This document shows, one piece after another, positions 20,368 through 31,970 of a DNA stretch of 64,000 nt. A program made the translations under genes and the position numbers. Numbering within the stretch: the first letter of the stretch is position 1; each line of letters opens with the position of its first letter. A model generated the notes under the pieces. It searched no databases. It had not been told where the DNA came from and saw only the letters and a program-made list of their open reading frames with translations. Source of the DNA: Tillandsia leiboldiana (lineage: Eukaryota; Streptophyta; Magnoliopsida; Poales; Bromeliaceae); NCBI GenBank assembly GCA_029204045.2, contig CM055068.1:35913345-35977344 (forward strand). The letters run 5' to 3'.

Positions 20368-21380
20368 GACAAATAATACAAGGAACAACAATTCCTACAC
20401 TCTAGCATGCTACCCAAGTCCAATCACTATCATGCATGATTCTATATCAATAGAATTAGAGCACAGTCAATAGATCTTGAAAGCAAGCCACCCACCTGAA
20501 AACGCTAACTGTCCGGAGTCGTACAGCTGAGAAAACCAGGAAAAATAACAACTCTATGTCCAACAGGTCCTGCACAGTCCACAATCCCTCCTGGGTACAA
20601 CATAAGGCTACAGTTATACTTTAATCCCAAAACCTGCCAAGAATTACTACACTGAAAATACAGCCGCAAAGATGCGATTATTTCACCTACTGAATGTGCT
20701 CGAAAAATTCCAAATAAAATATCCCTGCGATCCTCGTGTCGATAGCTTCGAAACAAGTACCTGCACGCCCAATTCCGAGCACCATAGGCCAAGTTACAAA
20801 TTCCACAGTATTGGTGCGCACAATCCCAAAACCATTCAACTGTAAACTCTTGTACAGATAAAAGGAAAAGTGTATACCTTCGGGAAGATCTCCAAAAATT
20901 CCAAGAAAAATATCACGATGATCCTCGCGTCGACTAGATGAAAAAAGTCTATAAGCACGTCCTGATCCGACACTCGTGCGTGGAGATCTACTCGGATGAA
21001 GCTGCTGTCCTCACAAATCCTCACAGCAAACTAGGTCCTCAGTGAGCAAGGAAGAACTCCTCGAAAAACTCGAAACCAGGAAATGTGGAAGAAACCAAAA
21101 TTGTAGCCTTACCTGTTGCGAATCCAACGGCGAAGAAATCGCTCGAAAAGATGGTCGGAGTAGGCCGGGAGAGCTCGTGCACCGAAGAGCGACGGAAGAA
21201 GCACCGAAGAAAGAACGTCGCGACACGCCAAGAAAATGAGAATCTCGAAAAGCGTGCCCCGAAAAATCCCCAAACTCTGCAGATGGAAGCTACACTGCGT
21301 GAGGATCAACTTTGTTAAAGAACTCCTGCCGGTTTGAAGCTCGAAAGTGCCAAAAAAACGAAGAGGAAGGGAGCTCGGGC

Positions 21381-21390
21381 CTTTAAATAG
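21381..21390 (-). promoter_or_regulatory. TATA-like box of L3
   Basis: The minus strand reads CTATTTAAAG, at the position equivalent to CTATAAATAG in the related LTR at 39352. The palindrome TTCGGGCGCCCGAA (21452-21465) lies just upstream on the element strand. Confidence 0.55.
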
Positions 21391-21564
21391 GCTGCAGAAA
21401 AACAAATGGGAAAATTCCCAACATGTCCCAAGATTCGGGCGCACCCGAACTTTCGGGCGCCCGAATCCGCGCCCAAAGGAGAATTACTGTAGCCGCCCGA
21501 AAAATTCTGGTGCGGCCACGTCACCCGCACAGCAAACAGCTGTGCGGGGCGCGCCGGAAATGGC

Positions 21565-22078
21565 CACGTGGCCCACCCGGTGGCCGACACGTGTCCCGCA
21601 CAGCAAACAGCCGTGCGGGGCGCGTGTTGTGCCACCACGTGGCGCCTACCCGGTCAAACCGGGTAGGTGGCGCCCGCCAGTGGCAGGGCGACACGCGTCC
21701 CCTGCCACTGTCGCGGTCACACGTGCGGGCAGGGCGCCGCACTGGCCGCCTGCCACGCACGCGCCCCGAGGCGCCCTCCCGCGACCCAGTGCGCCGCGCC
21801 TCGTGAGCCCGCGAATGGCGTGACGACACGTGTCCCGTGCACCCGGTCCACGCACCCAATTCAGGTTCCGTGGACCACACCACGTGCACCGACCAACCGG
21901 GGGATGCCACGTGTCCCCCCGCCCCGGTCCATGCACCGCCGCGCAAATTCTGTAGACCGCGCCTCACGAGCCCGCCAATCAGGTGGCGCCACGTGTCCAT
22001 GCGCCGGGTCCGTGCACCCAGCCGCTCCCCTCTGTGGACCGAGCGCTGCGGACCGGCCCAATCACAAGCCGCCACGTG
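21565..22078. promoter_or_regulatory. Cluster of nine CACGTG (G-box) motifs in L3 U3
   Basis: Perfect CACGTG hexamers start at 21565, 21588, 21636, 21720, 21827, 21881, 21908, 21990 and 22073. They lie upstream of the TATA-like box on the element strand. CACGTG is the core bound by plant bZIP and bHLH factors in light and abscisic-acid responses. Nine in 514 bp is far above chance even in GC-rich DNA. Activity is inferred. Confidence 0.75.
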
Positions 22079-22403
22079 GCAGCCGGTGGTCCACGGCCCC
22101 TCCCATGCACCGAAATTCAGCGAAAACTTCAGGGGGTCCGTTTTTGGGCATCCGGACTCCAAATTTAACAAGCAAACAACCGTTTTCAAGCGTTTTTCCG
22201 CGCTGAATCCAAATCCAACCTCTGATTGGCCCAAAACAAATCCGAAACTTCGGCAAATCCAGCTGAAGGCCAATCCGGCTGTGGATATCACACAGGGTCC
22301 ATCTGTGGCATCCCTTTGATGCACTATGGACTAGATACACCAACACTAGGTGTTCTACACCACGGTTCATGGGAGAAGCCACACGGGGATCAGGGTCACC
22401 ACA

Positions 22404-23290
22404 GTTTGAGGGGGAAACGATAGACCCCTGGGTCGTGGAGAAGTGAGAGGACACAATGGAGAAGCTGTTTGAGGACCTACTGAGGGAAGACCACGAGCGG
22501 GTTCCCCTGGATGTCCACTTTCTTGGGGGGAACGCCCGAATGTGGTGGAAGACGGTACGCCCAGACTCCGCGAAGGGTACCGCCCTCCCGTCGTGGACCA
22601 CCTTTAAGCAACAGCTGTTCGGGGCGTTCTTCACCAGCAGCGTCAAGAAACAACTAGAAGACGATCTCAACCACATCAGGCAGGGAACCCGAACCGTAAT
22701 GGAGTACCAGCGGGAGTTCGTGAGGCTGGCGAACTGCGTCCGTTTTGTCATAAGGGACGAGTCTCACAAGGCCACCCTCTTCATGGATGGGCTTCGTAGC
22801 GATATCTTCCAGGTGGTGCAAGCGGCGGACTTGCACACCTTCCAGAAGGTAGTCGACCGGGCGACCATCGTGGAGCGCGGCTTCGCCGTTACGCGCGCCC
22901 GGGGAGGAGGCCCTACTCAACAGGAGGACAGGAAGCGGTCTCAGCCGTACTCGGGGGGAGGCTCTTCTAGTGGGAGCCGACCCTCTAAGCGGTGGAGATC
23001 CCAGCAGAGGACCAGGGGCGCGCCAAGGGGAGGCCAACGATCTGATGACAGGCATTGCGTGCATGATCTGCGGCGGGGCGCACCGGGTGACAGAATGCTC
23101 CAAGAGGCAAGACCACTATTTCCGATGTGGAAAGCAAGGGCACTTTCGCTTCAACTGCCCCACGAACCAAGGAGCAGCATCTTCGGCAGCTTCTACGCCA
23201 GCACCACAGCATGCGGGGCGACGAAAAGCCCCGATGTCATCGGCCCCCAGATTTCCGGCACCTCGATCAGCAGGGGAAGGACCACCATAG
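22404..23290 (+). pseudogene. G1 gag, 3' part
   Basis: Continues the gag split by L3: FEGET, then a retrotransposon gag domain (TFKQQLFGAFFTSSVKKQLE and MEYQREFVRLA). A basic Arg/Gly-rich region and a zinc knuckle region (RCGKQGHFRFNCP) follow. There is an in-frame TGA at 22444-22446 where G2 has TGG, and a frame change near 23050 before the knuckle. The expected first knuckle cysteine is a tyrosine (HYFRCGKQGH) in both G1 and G2. It would package RNA if intact. Confidence 0.85.
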
Positions 23291-23311
23291 TCTGGAGGCA
23301 GGGTCTATTCG

Positions 23312-23890
23312 ATGGCCTACCAGCAGGCAGACCCACCCGAGGACGTCGTGGCAGGTATCACTCTCATTTCTGTTTACCGTGCTAGAACCCTTTTCGATAC
23401 CGGAGCAACCCACTCCTTTATATCTTGCGACTTTGTATTATCACATGGTTTTGTGGAGAGGCCCCTACCCAGCTTGTTGTCAGTCCTTTACCGCAGGGGG
23501 GCCTTTGGAGGCCCGCAACTTAGTACCTTCCTGCCCAATAAAGTTGGGGAGGCTTTCTTGCCTATGGGATTTGGTGGTCATTCCATTAAAGGAGTACGAT
23601 GTGGTGCTTGGAATGGATTGGCTCACCATGTATCGGGCGGTGATTGACTGCGAGAAGCGCCAGGTACAACTGCAGTACCCAGGGTTTCCAGAGAACGTCT
23701 ACCTAGCATGCAAGAGCATCTCCTTTTCCACCATCATTCCAGCATCACGAGCCAGAAAACTGATCGAGGGAGGGTGCGTGGCCTACTTGGCATCGGTGGA
23801 CTTGGCCACTAGACCCTCTGCGACTCTCTCCGACATCCCGGTCGTGAGGGACTTCCCGGATGTGTTCCCTACCGAACTGTCGGGGATGCC
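23312..23890 (+). pseudogene. G1 protease region, frameshifted
   Basis: Retroviral-type aspartic protease with active-site motif LFDTGATHSFIS, then LGMDWLTMYRAVIDC and a linker ending DFPDVFPTEL. Frame breaks occur near 23490 (an extra C in the stretch equivalent to SVLTAGG) and near 23891 (an extra C in a run of seven). It would cleave the polyprotein; it is inactive here. Confidence 0.85.
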
Positions 23891-25338
23891 CCCCCGAACG
23901 GGAGGTTGTTTTCCCGATCGAGCTTCAACCCGACACTCGACCAATCACGAAGGCCCCCTACAGAATGGCCTTCGCAGAACTGAAGGAACTTAAGGCGCAG
24001 CTTGAAGACCTCCTGGATAAAGGATTCATCAGACCGAGTGTGTCACCTTGGGGTGCGCCGGTACTCTTCGTACGGAAGAAAGATGGGAGCTTGCGGCTGT
24101 ACATCGACTACCGGGAAATAAACAAAGCCACAGTGAAGAACAAGTACCCCTTACCCAGGATTGATGACCTCTTTGATCAACTGCGGGGAGTAACGGTCTT
24201 CTCAAAGATTGACCTGCAATCAGGCTACGACCAGCTCAGAGTTCAAGACGAGGATATTCTGAAGACGGCTTTCCGGACTCAGCGGCCGGCGGGAAAATTG
24301 CAGCCTCTACCAGTGCCAGAATGGAAATGGGAGCGAATCACTATGGATTTTGTCACCGAATTTCCACGTTCGCAGCAGGGACATGACGCCGTCTGGGTCA
24401 TCGTAGATCGGCTAACGAAGTCAGCTCACTTCCTACCCATTCACACGACGTGGACACGAGACCGACTGGCTCAGACCTACATCAGCGAGATTGTAAGGCT
24501 ACACGGGATACCGGCATCAATCACTTCAGACAGGGACACCCGGTTCGTCTCAAACTTCTGGCAGAGTCTACAGCGAGCCTTGGGGACCAAACTACATTTC
24601 AGCACAGCCTTTCACCCCCAGACGGATGGACAATCCGAGCGGGTGATCCAAATCCTCGAGGACATGCTCCGAGCTTGCGTACTGGATTTGGGAGACGGAT
24701 GGTCGCGCTACCTACCCCTTGTAGAGTTCGCCTACAACAACAGCTATCAAGTGAGTATCCGCATGGCGTCGTACGAAGCTTTATATGGCAGACGCTGTAG
24801 GTCCCCGATTTGTTGGGACGATTTGGGGGAGCGAAAGTTTTTGGGACCAGACTTGGTGGAGGAAACTGAGGAAAAGGTGCGCCTCATCAGACGGCGGTTG
24901 GCGACCGCTCAGAGCCGACAAATGAGCAACGCAGACCAGAGGCGCCGCGACTTGGAGTTCCAGGTGGGGGAGCACGTGTTACTGCGGGTTTCGCCGTCAA
25001 AAGGGGTGAAGCGGTTCGGGTTGAGAGGCAAGTTGAGCCCACGGTGTGTGGGGCCTTTTGAGATTCTAGAGCGCATCGGCCCGGTGGCCTACCGCCTCGC
25101 CCTACCGCCGAACCTTGACCGGGTTCATGACGTGTTCCACGTGTCCATGCTTCGGAAGTATCTCCCCGATCCATCGCGGGTGCTTGACGTCACTGCAGTC
25201 GAGCTTAAAGAGGACCTGAGCTTCGAGGAAGTACCAGTGCGGATCCTAGCACGAGAAGACAAAAAGTTACGAAGTCGGACAATCCCCTATGCGAAGGTAC
25301 TTTGGAGCAATCAGGAGGAGCACGAAGCGACCTGGGAA
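23860..25338 (+). pseudogene. G1 pol with in-frame loss of RT palm and RNase H
   Basis: One open frame joins the N-terminal reverse transcriptase (PWGAPVLFVRKKDGS, LPRIDDLFDQL, SKIDLQSGY) directly to the integrase (EWKWERITMDFV). The junction is near 24277, within a short shared sequence. The catalytic FIDD segment, thumb, RNase H and integrase zinc domain, all present in G2, are absent. The integrase core has TSDRDTRF and a conserved E in HPQTDGQSERV. A chromodomain-like C-terminus follows. It ends at HEATWE, where G2 is inserted. Confidence 0.88.
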
Positions 25339-26191
25339 TGTCACGCCCCGGGGGTTCAAACGCGCGGAAGGAGAGCCACCGATGCTCCCAAATCAGCGGA
25401 ACATTTTTTTTTTTCTTTTTTTTTTAAAAAAAAAAAACCATTCCACCCCAGTGCGCGCACAGACCCGCCGCATATACAAATTCACTCTGCAAACGGGCAG
25501 AGTCTCCTTTGTATATGCACGGCGTCCTAACTACATAAAGCATCTCATACAGGCTTTAACCACACTAGCTCGACGCACAGACATATTCAACATGCAAACC
25601 ATACATTCTATCAACTATCATACTTAGAAAAGGGTCGACGATTTTAAAAGGATAAATAATCACAGAGTTTTGAAAGCGACGCCCACCCGACGCCAATGTT
25701 TTAAAAGATCCATTTCAAAACCACATAAATCCACAGAATTTTTAAGGCGGAACCCACCCGATGCCAAATTTTCGAAAAGCCATTTTCGAAATCACATAAA
25801 TCCCACAAGGTTTTAAAAACGGTGCCTATACGACACCCACGTTTTAAAAACGGTTTTCGCAAACGGTTTCCTTGTTTTTGTTGTTCGTAGTTTAAAACGG
25901 CCAAGTAAAGAAAAGGAACGACATTCACTCGGCAATTATGAAAGAAGAATCAACATCCACATCGACCCCACGGGGGCATCGCAATCCACAACTAACTAAC
26001 ATGAATAATAAAAGAACAAGGGAAGGAAAGTCACTGTATCTGATGTCTCTAAAAGTCAGAACAACACTCTCGCGGTCTCACCAGCGCCCTAGCACTCGCC
26101 CCTGGACGAACCTGTCACGGAGTGGGAAGTCAGTGACTAGAAATAACATAGTATGCAAAAAGGGCTAGAAGTAACTCAAACCACGGTGACA
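25339..26191 (-). mobile_element. 3' LTR of Gypsy element G2
   Basis: The + strand starts TGTCACGCCCC, the reverse complement of the G1 LTR end. The LTR runs to ACGGTGACA, next to the end of G2 pol. At 853 bp it is shorter than the G1 LTR, which continues into GC-rich sequence, so either LTR start was lost or length varies. It interrupts the G1 integrase. Confidence 0.85.
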
Positions 26192-26224
26192 CTCACCACT
26201 AAAAACGTGTTTCGTCCCCGAAAC

Positions 26225-27541
26225 TTAACTCTCGCCCGCGGCGAAAAGAACAGGATAGCACTCCCTCATCTTTGGCTCTGGTTCCCAGGTCGCTTCGTGC
26301 TCCTCCTGATTGCTCCAAAGCACCTTCACATAGGGGATTGTCCGACTTCGTAACTTTTTGTCTTCTCGTGCTAGGATCCGCACTGGTACTTCCTCGAAGC
26401 TCATGTCCTCTTTAAGCTCGACTGCAGTGACGTCGAGCACCCGCGATGGATCGGGGAGATACTTCCGAAGCATGGACACGTGGAACACGTCATGAACCAG
26501 GTCAAGGTTCGACGGTAGGGCGAGGCGGTAGGCCACCGGGCCGATGCGCTCCAGAATCTCAAAAGACCCCACATACCGTGGGCTCAACTTGCCTCTCAAC
26601 CCGAACCGCTTCACCCCTTTTGACGGCAAAACCCGCAGTAACACGTCCTCCCCCACCTGGAACTCCAAGTCGCGGCGCCTCTGGTCTGCGTAGCTCTTTT
26701 GTCGGCTCTAAGCGGTCGCCATCCGCCGTCTGATGAGGCCCACCTTTTCCTCAGTTTCCTCCACCAAGTCCGGTCCCAAAAACTTTCGCTCCCCCATATC
26801 CTCCCAACAAATCGGGGACCTACAGCGTCTGCCATATAAAGCTTCGTACGGCGCCATACGGATACTCGCCTGATAGCTGTTGTTGTAGGCGAACTCTACA
26901 AGGGGTAGGTAGCGCGACCATCCGTCTCCCAAATCCAATACGCAAGCTCGGAGCATGTCCTCGAGGATTTGGACCACCCGCTCGGATTGTCCATCCGTCT
27001 GGGGGTGAAAGGCTGTGCTGAAATGTAGTTTGGTCCCCAAGGCTCGCTGTAGACTCTGCTAGAAGTTTGAGACGAACCGGGTGTCCCTGTCTGAAGTGAT
27101 CGATGCCGGTATCCCATGTAGCCTCACAATCTCGCTGATGTAGGTCTGAGCCAGCCGGTCTCGTGTCCACGTCGTGTGAATGGGTAGGAAGTGAGCTGAC
27201 TTCATTGGCCGATCTACGATGACCCAGACGGCGTCATGTCCCTACTGCGAACGTGGAAATCCGGTGACAAAATCCATAGTGATTCGCTCCCATTTCCATT
27301 CTGGCACAGGTAGAGGCTGCAATTTCCCCGCCGGCCGCTGATGCTCGGCTTTCACCTGCTGGCAAATTAGGCAATGTGCTACGAATTGTGTCACGTCCCC
27401 TTTCAGCTTCGGCCACCAGAAGGTCTGCCTGAGATCCCTGTACATCTTGGTGCCCCCAGGGTGCGCCGCATAGGGAGCGCAATGTGCTTCGGTCAAGATT
27501 TCTCTCTTCAAATCTGGTGAATCCGGCACGCAGATTCGCCC
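26225..27541 (-). pseudogene. G2 integrase and chromodomain
   Basis: Integrase zinc domain (HCLICQQVKAEH), core (EWKWERITMDFV, TSDRDTRF, DGQSERV) and a C-terminal region ending ATWEPEPKMRECYPVLF. That is a chromodomain-type tail of the Tekay/Del lineage, thought to direct insertion into particular chromatin. Stops are at 27542-27544, 27242-27244, 27059-27061 and 26708-26710. Three correspond to CAG or TGG codons in G1. One frame change lies near 26680. Not functional. Confidence 0.88.
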
Positions 27542-29740
27542 TCAGAAACGAAGTGTGCCATCATCCTCCAACGCAAAGTCCTCTCCCTGGTCCGGGGAAA
27601 TCCTGTCCCGGACCAGCTGTAGCTGCGGGTCAGTCCCTTGGCCCTCACGGATCTTCTCGAACAAGGTAGGCTTGACCATGAATGACATGAGTCGCTCGAC
27701 CGTTCCTGCCGGTACTACTTCCAGCTTCACTCGTGAAAATTCCGCAATCAGGTCGTCCTGCTGAGTAATCATACCTGGTGGTGTCCCCTCCATTTGCCCC
27801 TTCCTGCTCAAGGCGTCAGCCACCACATTTGCTTTCCCGGGGTGGTATTGAATTGACAGATCGTAGTCCTTTAGTAACTTCAACCACCGTCTCTGTCTCA
27901 GATTCAGCTCCTTCTGGGTGAAGAGGTACTTAATACTTTGGTGGTCAGAGAACACATTACAGTGCACACCATAGAGATAGTGCCTCCAAAGTTTCAGAAC
28001 AAAGACTACTGCGGCTAGCTCCAAGTCATGTGTCGGGTAGTTCTGCTCATAATCCTTGAGTTGTCTTGAGGCATAGGCTATGACTTTTCCTTGTTGCATC
28101 AGTACTCCCCCCAATCCTATCCGCGATGCATCGAAGTAAACCTCGTAGTCTTCCCCAGGTGTCGGTAATGCAAGCACAGGCGCTCTTGTTAACCTCTTCT
28201 TAAGTTCTTCAAAACTTTCTTGGCATTGGGCCGTCCAAATGAACTTTTCTCCTTTCCTGGTCAGGCGGTTTAGAGGGGTCACAATTTTCGAGAAGCCCTC
28301 AAGAAAACGTCTATAATATCCCGCGAGGCCCAGGAAGCTGCAGATTTCCGTTACTGTGGTCGGTTGGGGCCAGTTCGTCACCGACTCCACTTTCTTGGGA
28401 TCCACTGCGATTCCTGCTGCTGAAATGGTGTGCCCCAGAAATCCCACCTCGCGAAGCCAAAACTCGCACTTCTTAAGTTTGGCAAATAACCTCTGATCCC
28501 TAAGAGTCCGCGGAATGATCCGTAGATGCTCCTCGTGCTCCTCCTCGGTGAGTGAGTAGATCAGGATGTCGTCGATGAAGACCACTACGAACTGATCCAG
28601 GAAGGGTCTGAAAACTCGGTTCATCATGTCCATAAATATCGCTGAGGCGTTAGTAAGCCCGAAAGGCATTACCGTAAACTCGTAGTGGCCATACCGAGTC
28701 CCAAAAGCCATCTTCGGAATATCCTCGTCTTGAACTCTGAGCTGGTAGTAGCCTGACTGTAGGTCAATCTTTAAGAAGACCGTTGCTCCCCGCAGTTGAT
28801 CAAAGAGGTCATCAATCCTGGGTAAGGGGTACTTGTTCTTCACTGTGGCTTTGTTTATTTCCCGGTAGTCGATGCACAGCCGCAAGCTCCCATCCTTCTT
28901 CCGTACGAAGAGTACCGGCGCGCCCCAAGGTGACACACTCGGTCTGATGAATCCCTTATCCAGGAGGTCTTCAAGCTGCGCCTTAAGTTCCTTCAGTTCT
29001 GCGAAGGCCATTCTGTAGGGGGACTTCGTGATCGGTCGAGTGCCGGGTTGAAGCTCAATCGGGAAAACAACCTCCCATTCGGGGGGCATCCCCGGCAGTT
29101 CGGTAGGGAACACATTCGGGAAGTCCCTCACGACCGGGATGTCGGAGAGAGTCACAGAGGGTCTAGTGGCCAAGTCCACCGACGCCAAGTAGGCCACGCA
29201 CCCTCCCTCGATCAGTTTTCTGGATCGCGATGCTGGAATGATGGTGGAAAAGGAGATGCTCTTGCATGCTAGGTAGACGTTCTTTGGAAACCCTGGGTAC
29301 TGCAGTTGTACCTGGCGCTTCTCGCAGTCAATCACCGCCCGATACATGGTGAGCCAATCCATTCCAAGCACCACATCGTACTCCTTTAATAGAATGACCA
29401 CCAAATCCCATGGGCAAGAAAGCCTCCCAAACTTTATTGGGCAGGAAGGTACTAAGTTGCGGGCCTCCAAAGGCCCCCCCGCAGTAAGGACAGATAACAA
29501 GCTGGGTAGGGGCCTCTCCACAAAACCATGAGATAATACAAAGTCGCAAGAAATAAAGGAGTGGGTTGCTCCGGTATCGAAAAGGGTTCTAGCACGGTAA
29601 ACAGAAATGAGAGTGATACCAGCCACGACGTCCTCGGGTGGGTCTGCCTGCTGGTAGGCCATCGAATAGACCCTGCCTCCAGACTGTGGTGGTCCTTCCC
29701 CTGCTGATCGAGGTGCCGAAAATCTGGGGCCCGATGACAT
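27542..29740 (-). pseudogene. G2 protease, reverse transcriptase and RNase H
   Basis: A 732-codon open stretch of the Gypsy polyprotein. Protease LFDTGATHSFIS is at residues 53-64. The reverse transcriptase has PWGAPVLFVRKKDGS and the catalytic FVVVFIDDILIYS near residue 388. RNase H begins around VYFDAS near 537 and continues to DALSRKGQ. The stretch ends at a TGA that replaces an arginine found in relatives. The enzymes would copy element RNA into DNA. All domains are present, but the gene is interrupted before and after, so I call it a pseudogene although this part could fold. Confidence 0.9.
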
Positions 29741-31060
29741 CAGGGCTTTTCCTCGCCCTGCATGCTGTGGTGCTGGCGTGGAAGCTGCCGAAGATGCTGC
29801 TCCTTGGTTCGTGGGGCAGTTGAAGCGAAAGTGCCCTTGCTTTCCACATCAGAAATAGTGGTCTTGCCTCTTAGAGCATTCTGTCACCCGGTACACCCCG
29901 CCGCAGATCACGCAAGGCGTGTCATCCGCTCGTTGGCCTCCCCCTGGCGCGCCCCTGGTCCTCTGCTGGGATCTCCACCGCTTAGAAGGTCAGCTCCCAC
30001 TGGAAGAGCCTCCCCCCGAGTACGGCTGAGACCGCTTTCTGTCCTCCTGTTAAGTAGGGCCTCCTCCCCAGGCGCGCGTAACGGCGAAGCCGCGCTCCAC
30101 GATGGTTGCCCGGTCGACTACCTTCTGGAAGGTGTGCAAGTCCGCCGCTTGCACCACCTGGAAGATATCGCTGCGAAGCCCATCCATGAAGAGGGTGGCC
30201 TTGTGAGACTCGTCCCGTATGACAAAACGGACGCAGTTCGCCAGCCTCACGAACTCCCGCTGGTACTCCATTACGGTTCGGGTTCCCTGCCTGATGTGGT
30301 TGAGATCGTCTTCTAGTTGTTTCTTGACGCTGCTGGTGAAGAACGCCCCGAACAGCTGTTGCTTAAAGGTGGTCCACGACGGGAGGGCGGTACCCATCGC
30401 GGAGTCAGGGCGTACCGTCTTCCACCACATTCGGGCGTTCCCCCCAAGAAAATGGACAGCCAGGGGAACCCGCTCGTGGTCTTCCATCAGTAGGTCCTCA
30501 AACAGCTTCTCCATTGTGTCCACCCACTTCTCCATGACCCAGGGGTCCGTCGTTTCCCCCTCAAACACTGGCGGGTCGTATTTCTTGAAGTCGGCAAGGT
30601 TGGCGCGCACGCGGTCCCGCTCGGTCGGTAGAGCTGCCCCTTCCCCCGTGGCATTAGCGGCGGCGACGGGAGAGGGCAACACCACGGTCTCCCCTGAAGT
30701 ACCTCTGGCTGTAGGTGCCAGCGTCGGTCCCACCGCTACTGCCGAAGGGGCCACCTCTGGCACCGTCTGTTGAGCTAACAGTACCTCGAGCGCCGCGGCC
30801 CGGGTAGGGGCAGCCCCCGCCTCGGCCTCCATTGCCGGCGGTCCCGTCGCCGGTGCAGTTGGCCCCGGAGGAAGGCCCTGGGCGACCACCACCGTCGCAG
30901 CGGCCTGCTGTTGCTGTGTCAATTGGCGCACATGATCCGTAAGGGTCGCCAACTGCCCCGCCATCTCCCGTAACTGCTGCCTCAGGAGTTGGTTCTCCGC
31001 AGTCGCCGACGCCGTTGCGTCCGCCCCTGCATCCTCGGTGGTAGATCTAGTTCTGGCCAT
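29741..31060 (-). pseudogene. G2 gag
   Basis: Starts at 31060 with MARTRSTTEDAGADA. It runs uninterrupted through the position where L3 splits G1 gag (KKYDPPVFEGETTDPW), and through the gag core to a TAA at 30050-30052, where G1 has CAA. The basic linker and zinc knuckle continue to 29741 with TGA at 29990-29992 and 29849-29851, where G1 has CGA in both. G2 therefore serves as the reference for what G1 has lost. Confidence 0.9.
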
Positions 31061-31263
31061 GATCTGAACACATGCACAAACCAGTTACTTCTAGATTAAA
31101 CTAAAGTAACACCGCAAACGCTGGCCCTAAAAGGAATTATACTATTCCCCCCCCACGAGCACTCGCGTTCTACTTATCTACCCAATGTTCACTTTATTAA
31201 TCAGTAGCTAGTGTATTGCGCCCCGTGGATGTTGGGCCCCGACTATTGTGGTTAAAGTTCAGT

Positions 31264-31274
31264 CTCTGATACCA
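31264..31274 (-). other. Primer binding site of G2
   Basis: The minus strand reads TGGTATCAGAG nine bases after the LTR end, as in G1. Confidence 0.85.
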
Positions 31275-31282
31275 TCTTAATC

Positions 31283-31970
31283 TGTCACGCCCTGGGGGTT
31301 CAAACGCGCGGAAGGAGAGCCACCAATGCTCCCAAATCAGCGGAACATTTTTTTTTCTTTTTTTTTAAAAAAAAAAACCATTCCACCCCAGTGCGCGCAC
31401 AGACCCGCCGCATATACAAATTCACTCTGCAAACGGGCAGAGTCTCCTTTGTATATGCACGGCGTCCTAACTACATAAAGCATCTCATATAGGCTTTAAC
31501 CACACTAGATCGACGCACAGACATATTCAACATGCAAACCATACATTCTATCAACTATCATACTTAGAAAAGGGTCGACGATTTTAAAAGGATAAATAAT
31601 CACAGAGTTTTGAAAGCGACGCCCACCCGACGCCAACGTTTTAAAAGATCCATTTCAAAACCACATAAATCCACAGAATTTTTAAGGCGGCACCCACCCG
31701 ATGCCAATTTTTGGAAAAGCCATTTTCGAAATCACATAAATCCCACAAGGTTTTAAAAACGGTGCCCACACGACACCGACGTTTTAAAAATGATTTTCGC
31801 AAATGGTTTCCTTGTTTTTGTTGTTCGTAGTTTAAAACGGCCAAGTAAAGAAAAGGAACGACATTCACTCGGCAATTATGAAAGAAGAATCAACATCCAC
31901 ATCGACCCCATGGGGGCATCACAATCCACAACTAACTAACATGAATAATAAAAGAACAAGGGAAGAAAAG
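31283..31970 (-). mobile_element. 5' LTR of G2, truncated
   Basis: Matches the first 690 bp of 25339-26191 and then stops matching at about 31970. There it meets a + strand LTR head to head. The missing part and the right flank of G2 have been deleted, so no target duplication can be shown. Confidence 0.85.

Larger units (their letters stand above)
12982..22403 (-). mobile_element. Solo LTR L3 inserted in G1 gag (itself interrupted)
   Basis: A solo LTR of about 2.97 kb once TR-GAG B is subtracted. It runs from TGTCATGCCCC to GTCACCACA on the + strand and is flanked by GTTTG on both sides. The related LTR at 38499-41815 lies in the opposite orientation and shows the TATA box, so L3 is read on the minus strand. 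It contains a 128-bp perfect direct repeat, a GC-rich U3 with nine CACGTG motifs, and a 14-bp palindrome at 21452-21465. Reading frames in its GC-rich part are not genes. Confidence 0.88.

Noticed and set aside
21011..22751. Long reading frames (up to 267 aa) in the GC-rich part of L3
   Set aside because: High GC content lowers stop frequency in all six frames. No domain is seen, and the region is LTR promoter DNA.
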